A stretch of 64,000 bases of DNA, from positions 1-64,000 of the forward strand of contig NZ_JYMR01000045.1 of NCBI RefSeq assembly GCF_000938255.1, in the 5' to 3' direction. Both the position numbers and the translations under genes were made by a program. The DNA comes from Bradyrhizobium sp. LTSP849 (GTDB lineage: Bacteria > Pseudomonadota > Alphaproteobacteria > Rhizobiales > Xanthobacteraceae). The notes beneath the pieces are model-generated. The model made no database searches, had not been told where the DNA came from, and saw only the letters and a program-made list of their open reading frames with translations. Shown piece after piece: positions 63,127 to 64,000 of this stretch (the first letter of the stretch is position 1; every line of letters begins with the position of its first letter).

Positions 63127-64000
63127 TTAGCCTCCCTTGACGGCCTTCACGATCTTCTGCGCGGCGTCGTCGAGATTGTCGGCCGGCACCACGTTCAGGC
63201 CGGATTCACGGATGATCTTCTTGCCGAGCTCGACATTGGTGCCTTCGAGGCGGACCACCAGCGGCACGTTGAGACCCGCTTCGCGTACTGCCGCCGTGAC
63301 GCCTTCGGCGATGACGTCGCACTTCATGATACCACCGAAGATGTTGACGAGAATGCCCTTCACGTTCGGGTCGGCGGTGATGATCTTGAACGCGGCCGTG
63401 ACCTTCTCCTTGCTGGCGCTGCCGCCGACGTCGAGGAAGTTCGCCGGCGCCATGCCGTAGAGCTTGATGATGTCCATCGTCGCCATGGCGAGGCCGGCGC
63501 CGTTGACCATGCAGCCGATATTGCCGTCGAGGGTGACGTAGTTGAGGTCGTATTTCGACGCCTCGATTTCCTTGGCGTCTTCCTCGGTCTCGTCGCGCAG
63601 CGCGAGCACCTCGGGATGACGGAACAGCGAATTGTCGTCGAACGACACCTTGGCGTCGAGCACGCGGAGCTGGCCCTGCTTGGTCACGACCAGCGGGTTG
63701 ATCTCCAGCATCGACATGTCCTTGGCGACGAAGGCCGTGTAGAGCTGCGCGGTGAGCTTCTCGGCCTGCTTGGCGAGGTCGCCCGTGAGCTTCAGGGCAT
63801 TCGCGACAGTGCGGCCGTGATGGCCCATGATGCCGGTCGCAGGATCGACCGAGAAGGTGACGATCTTTTCAGGGCTGTTGTGCGCGACGTCCTCGATGTT
63901 GACACCGCCCTCGGTCGACACCACGAAGGAGACGCGCGAGGTCTCGCGGTCGACCAGGATCGAGAGGTAGAATTCCTTGTCGATGTCGGAGCCGTCCTCG
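63127..64000 (-). CDS. sucC: Succinyl-CoA ligase beta subunit, C-terminal part
   Basis: The gene runs off the right edge; about 290 residues from the C-terminus are visible. They include the end of the ATP-grasp domain (DKEFYLSILVDRETSRVSFV, MSMLEINPLVVTKQGQLRVL) and the CoA-ligase domain (GNIGCMVNGAGLAMATMDII, NFLDVGGSASKEKVTAAFKI, GILVNIFGGIMKCDVIAEG). It forms the catalytic dimer with SucD and makes ATP or GTP from succinyl-CoA. Confidence 0.96.
   Translation of the reverse strand, partial: EDGSDIDKEFYLSILVDRETSRVSFVVSTEGGVNIEDVAHNSPEKIVTFSVDPATGIMGHHGRTVANALKLTGDLAKQAEKLTAQLYTAFVAKDMSMLEINPLVVTKQGQLRVLDAKVSFDDNSLFRHPEVLALRDETEEDAKEIEASKYDLNYVTLDGNIGCMVNGAGLAMATMDIIKLYGMAPANFLDVGGSASKEKVTAAFKIITADPNVKGILVNIFGGIMKCDVIAEGVTAAVREAGLNVPLVVRLEGTNVELGKKIIRESGLNVVPADNLDDAAQKIVKAVKGG

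Overview
The window is typical alphaproteobacterial chromosome of the Bradyrhizobium type (Nitrobacteraceae). The grounds are high GC with strong G/C at third codon positions, the block rplU-rpmA ... obgE-proB-proA-nadD-rsfS-rlmH-envC-ctpA, an F1 operon atpHAGDC separate from the F0 genes, the TCA block sucC-x-sucD-sucA-sucB-SDR-lpdA, and families of short palindromic repeats (arms such as GTCGTCCCGGC/GCCGGGACGAC) between genes. No phage, transposase, CRISPR array or rRNA was seen; one tRNA-Ser(CGA) is present.

Layout. 1-8.4 kb is a signalling and regulation stretch: the start of cheA, a lone receiver, a broken and an intact Crp/Fnr regulator, a lone Hpt protein, a HisKA-like/LuxR hybrid, and a degenerate REC-EAL protein. 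8.5-14.2 kb holds two divergent regulator/target pairs (GlxA-type AraC regulator with a small monooxygenase; MocR regulator with a DMT exporter) and a DUF2157/GDYXXLXY membrane pair. 14.6-21.7 kb is one seven-gene cluster on the minus strand: LysR regulator, leuC-leuD-leuB paralogues and a TauABC/SsuABC-like ABC importer, chained by 4-nt overlaps. 21.8-27.7 kb holds tRNA-Ser, an alpha/beta hydrolase, a ROK-type sugar kinase, rplU-rpmA, an acetyltransferase, a DMT transporter and a MaoC-like protein. 28-43.5 kb is the conserved housekeeping block (ribosome maturation, proline synthesis, NAD synthesis, cell-wall hydrolase control, mRNA cap removal), with a sulfatase and a TTT solute-binding protein set between obgE and proB. 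43.6-48.8 kb is the ATP synthase F1 operon. 49.4-54.9 kb holds an RlpA-like protein, priA, xerC and two membrane proteins. 54.9-64 kb is the 2-oxoglutarate dehydrogenase / succinyl-CoA ligase region, open at the right edge.

The most unusual observation is the ROK-family protein at 23175-24323. Its motifs occur in circularly permuted order: the GGG / GLIGA segment that normally ends the protein comes first, and the phosphate-binding DIGGTN motif sits in the middle. Next are the LysR-leuCDB-ABC cluster with a changed LeuD motif, the decayed tandem Crp regulator, the pseudo-kinase/LuxR hybrid, a perfect TGTGA-N6-TCACA palindrome beside a possible unannotated small gene, and the DUF1579-like gene inside the sucC-sucD operon.
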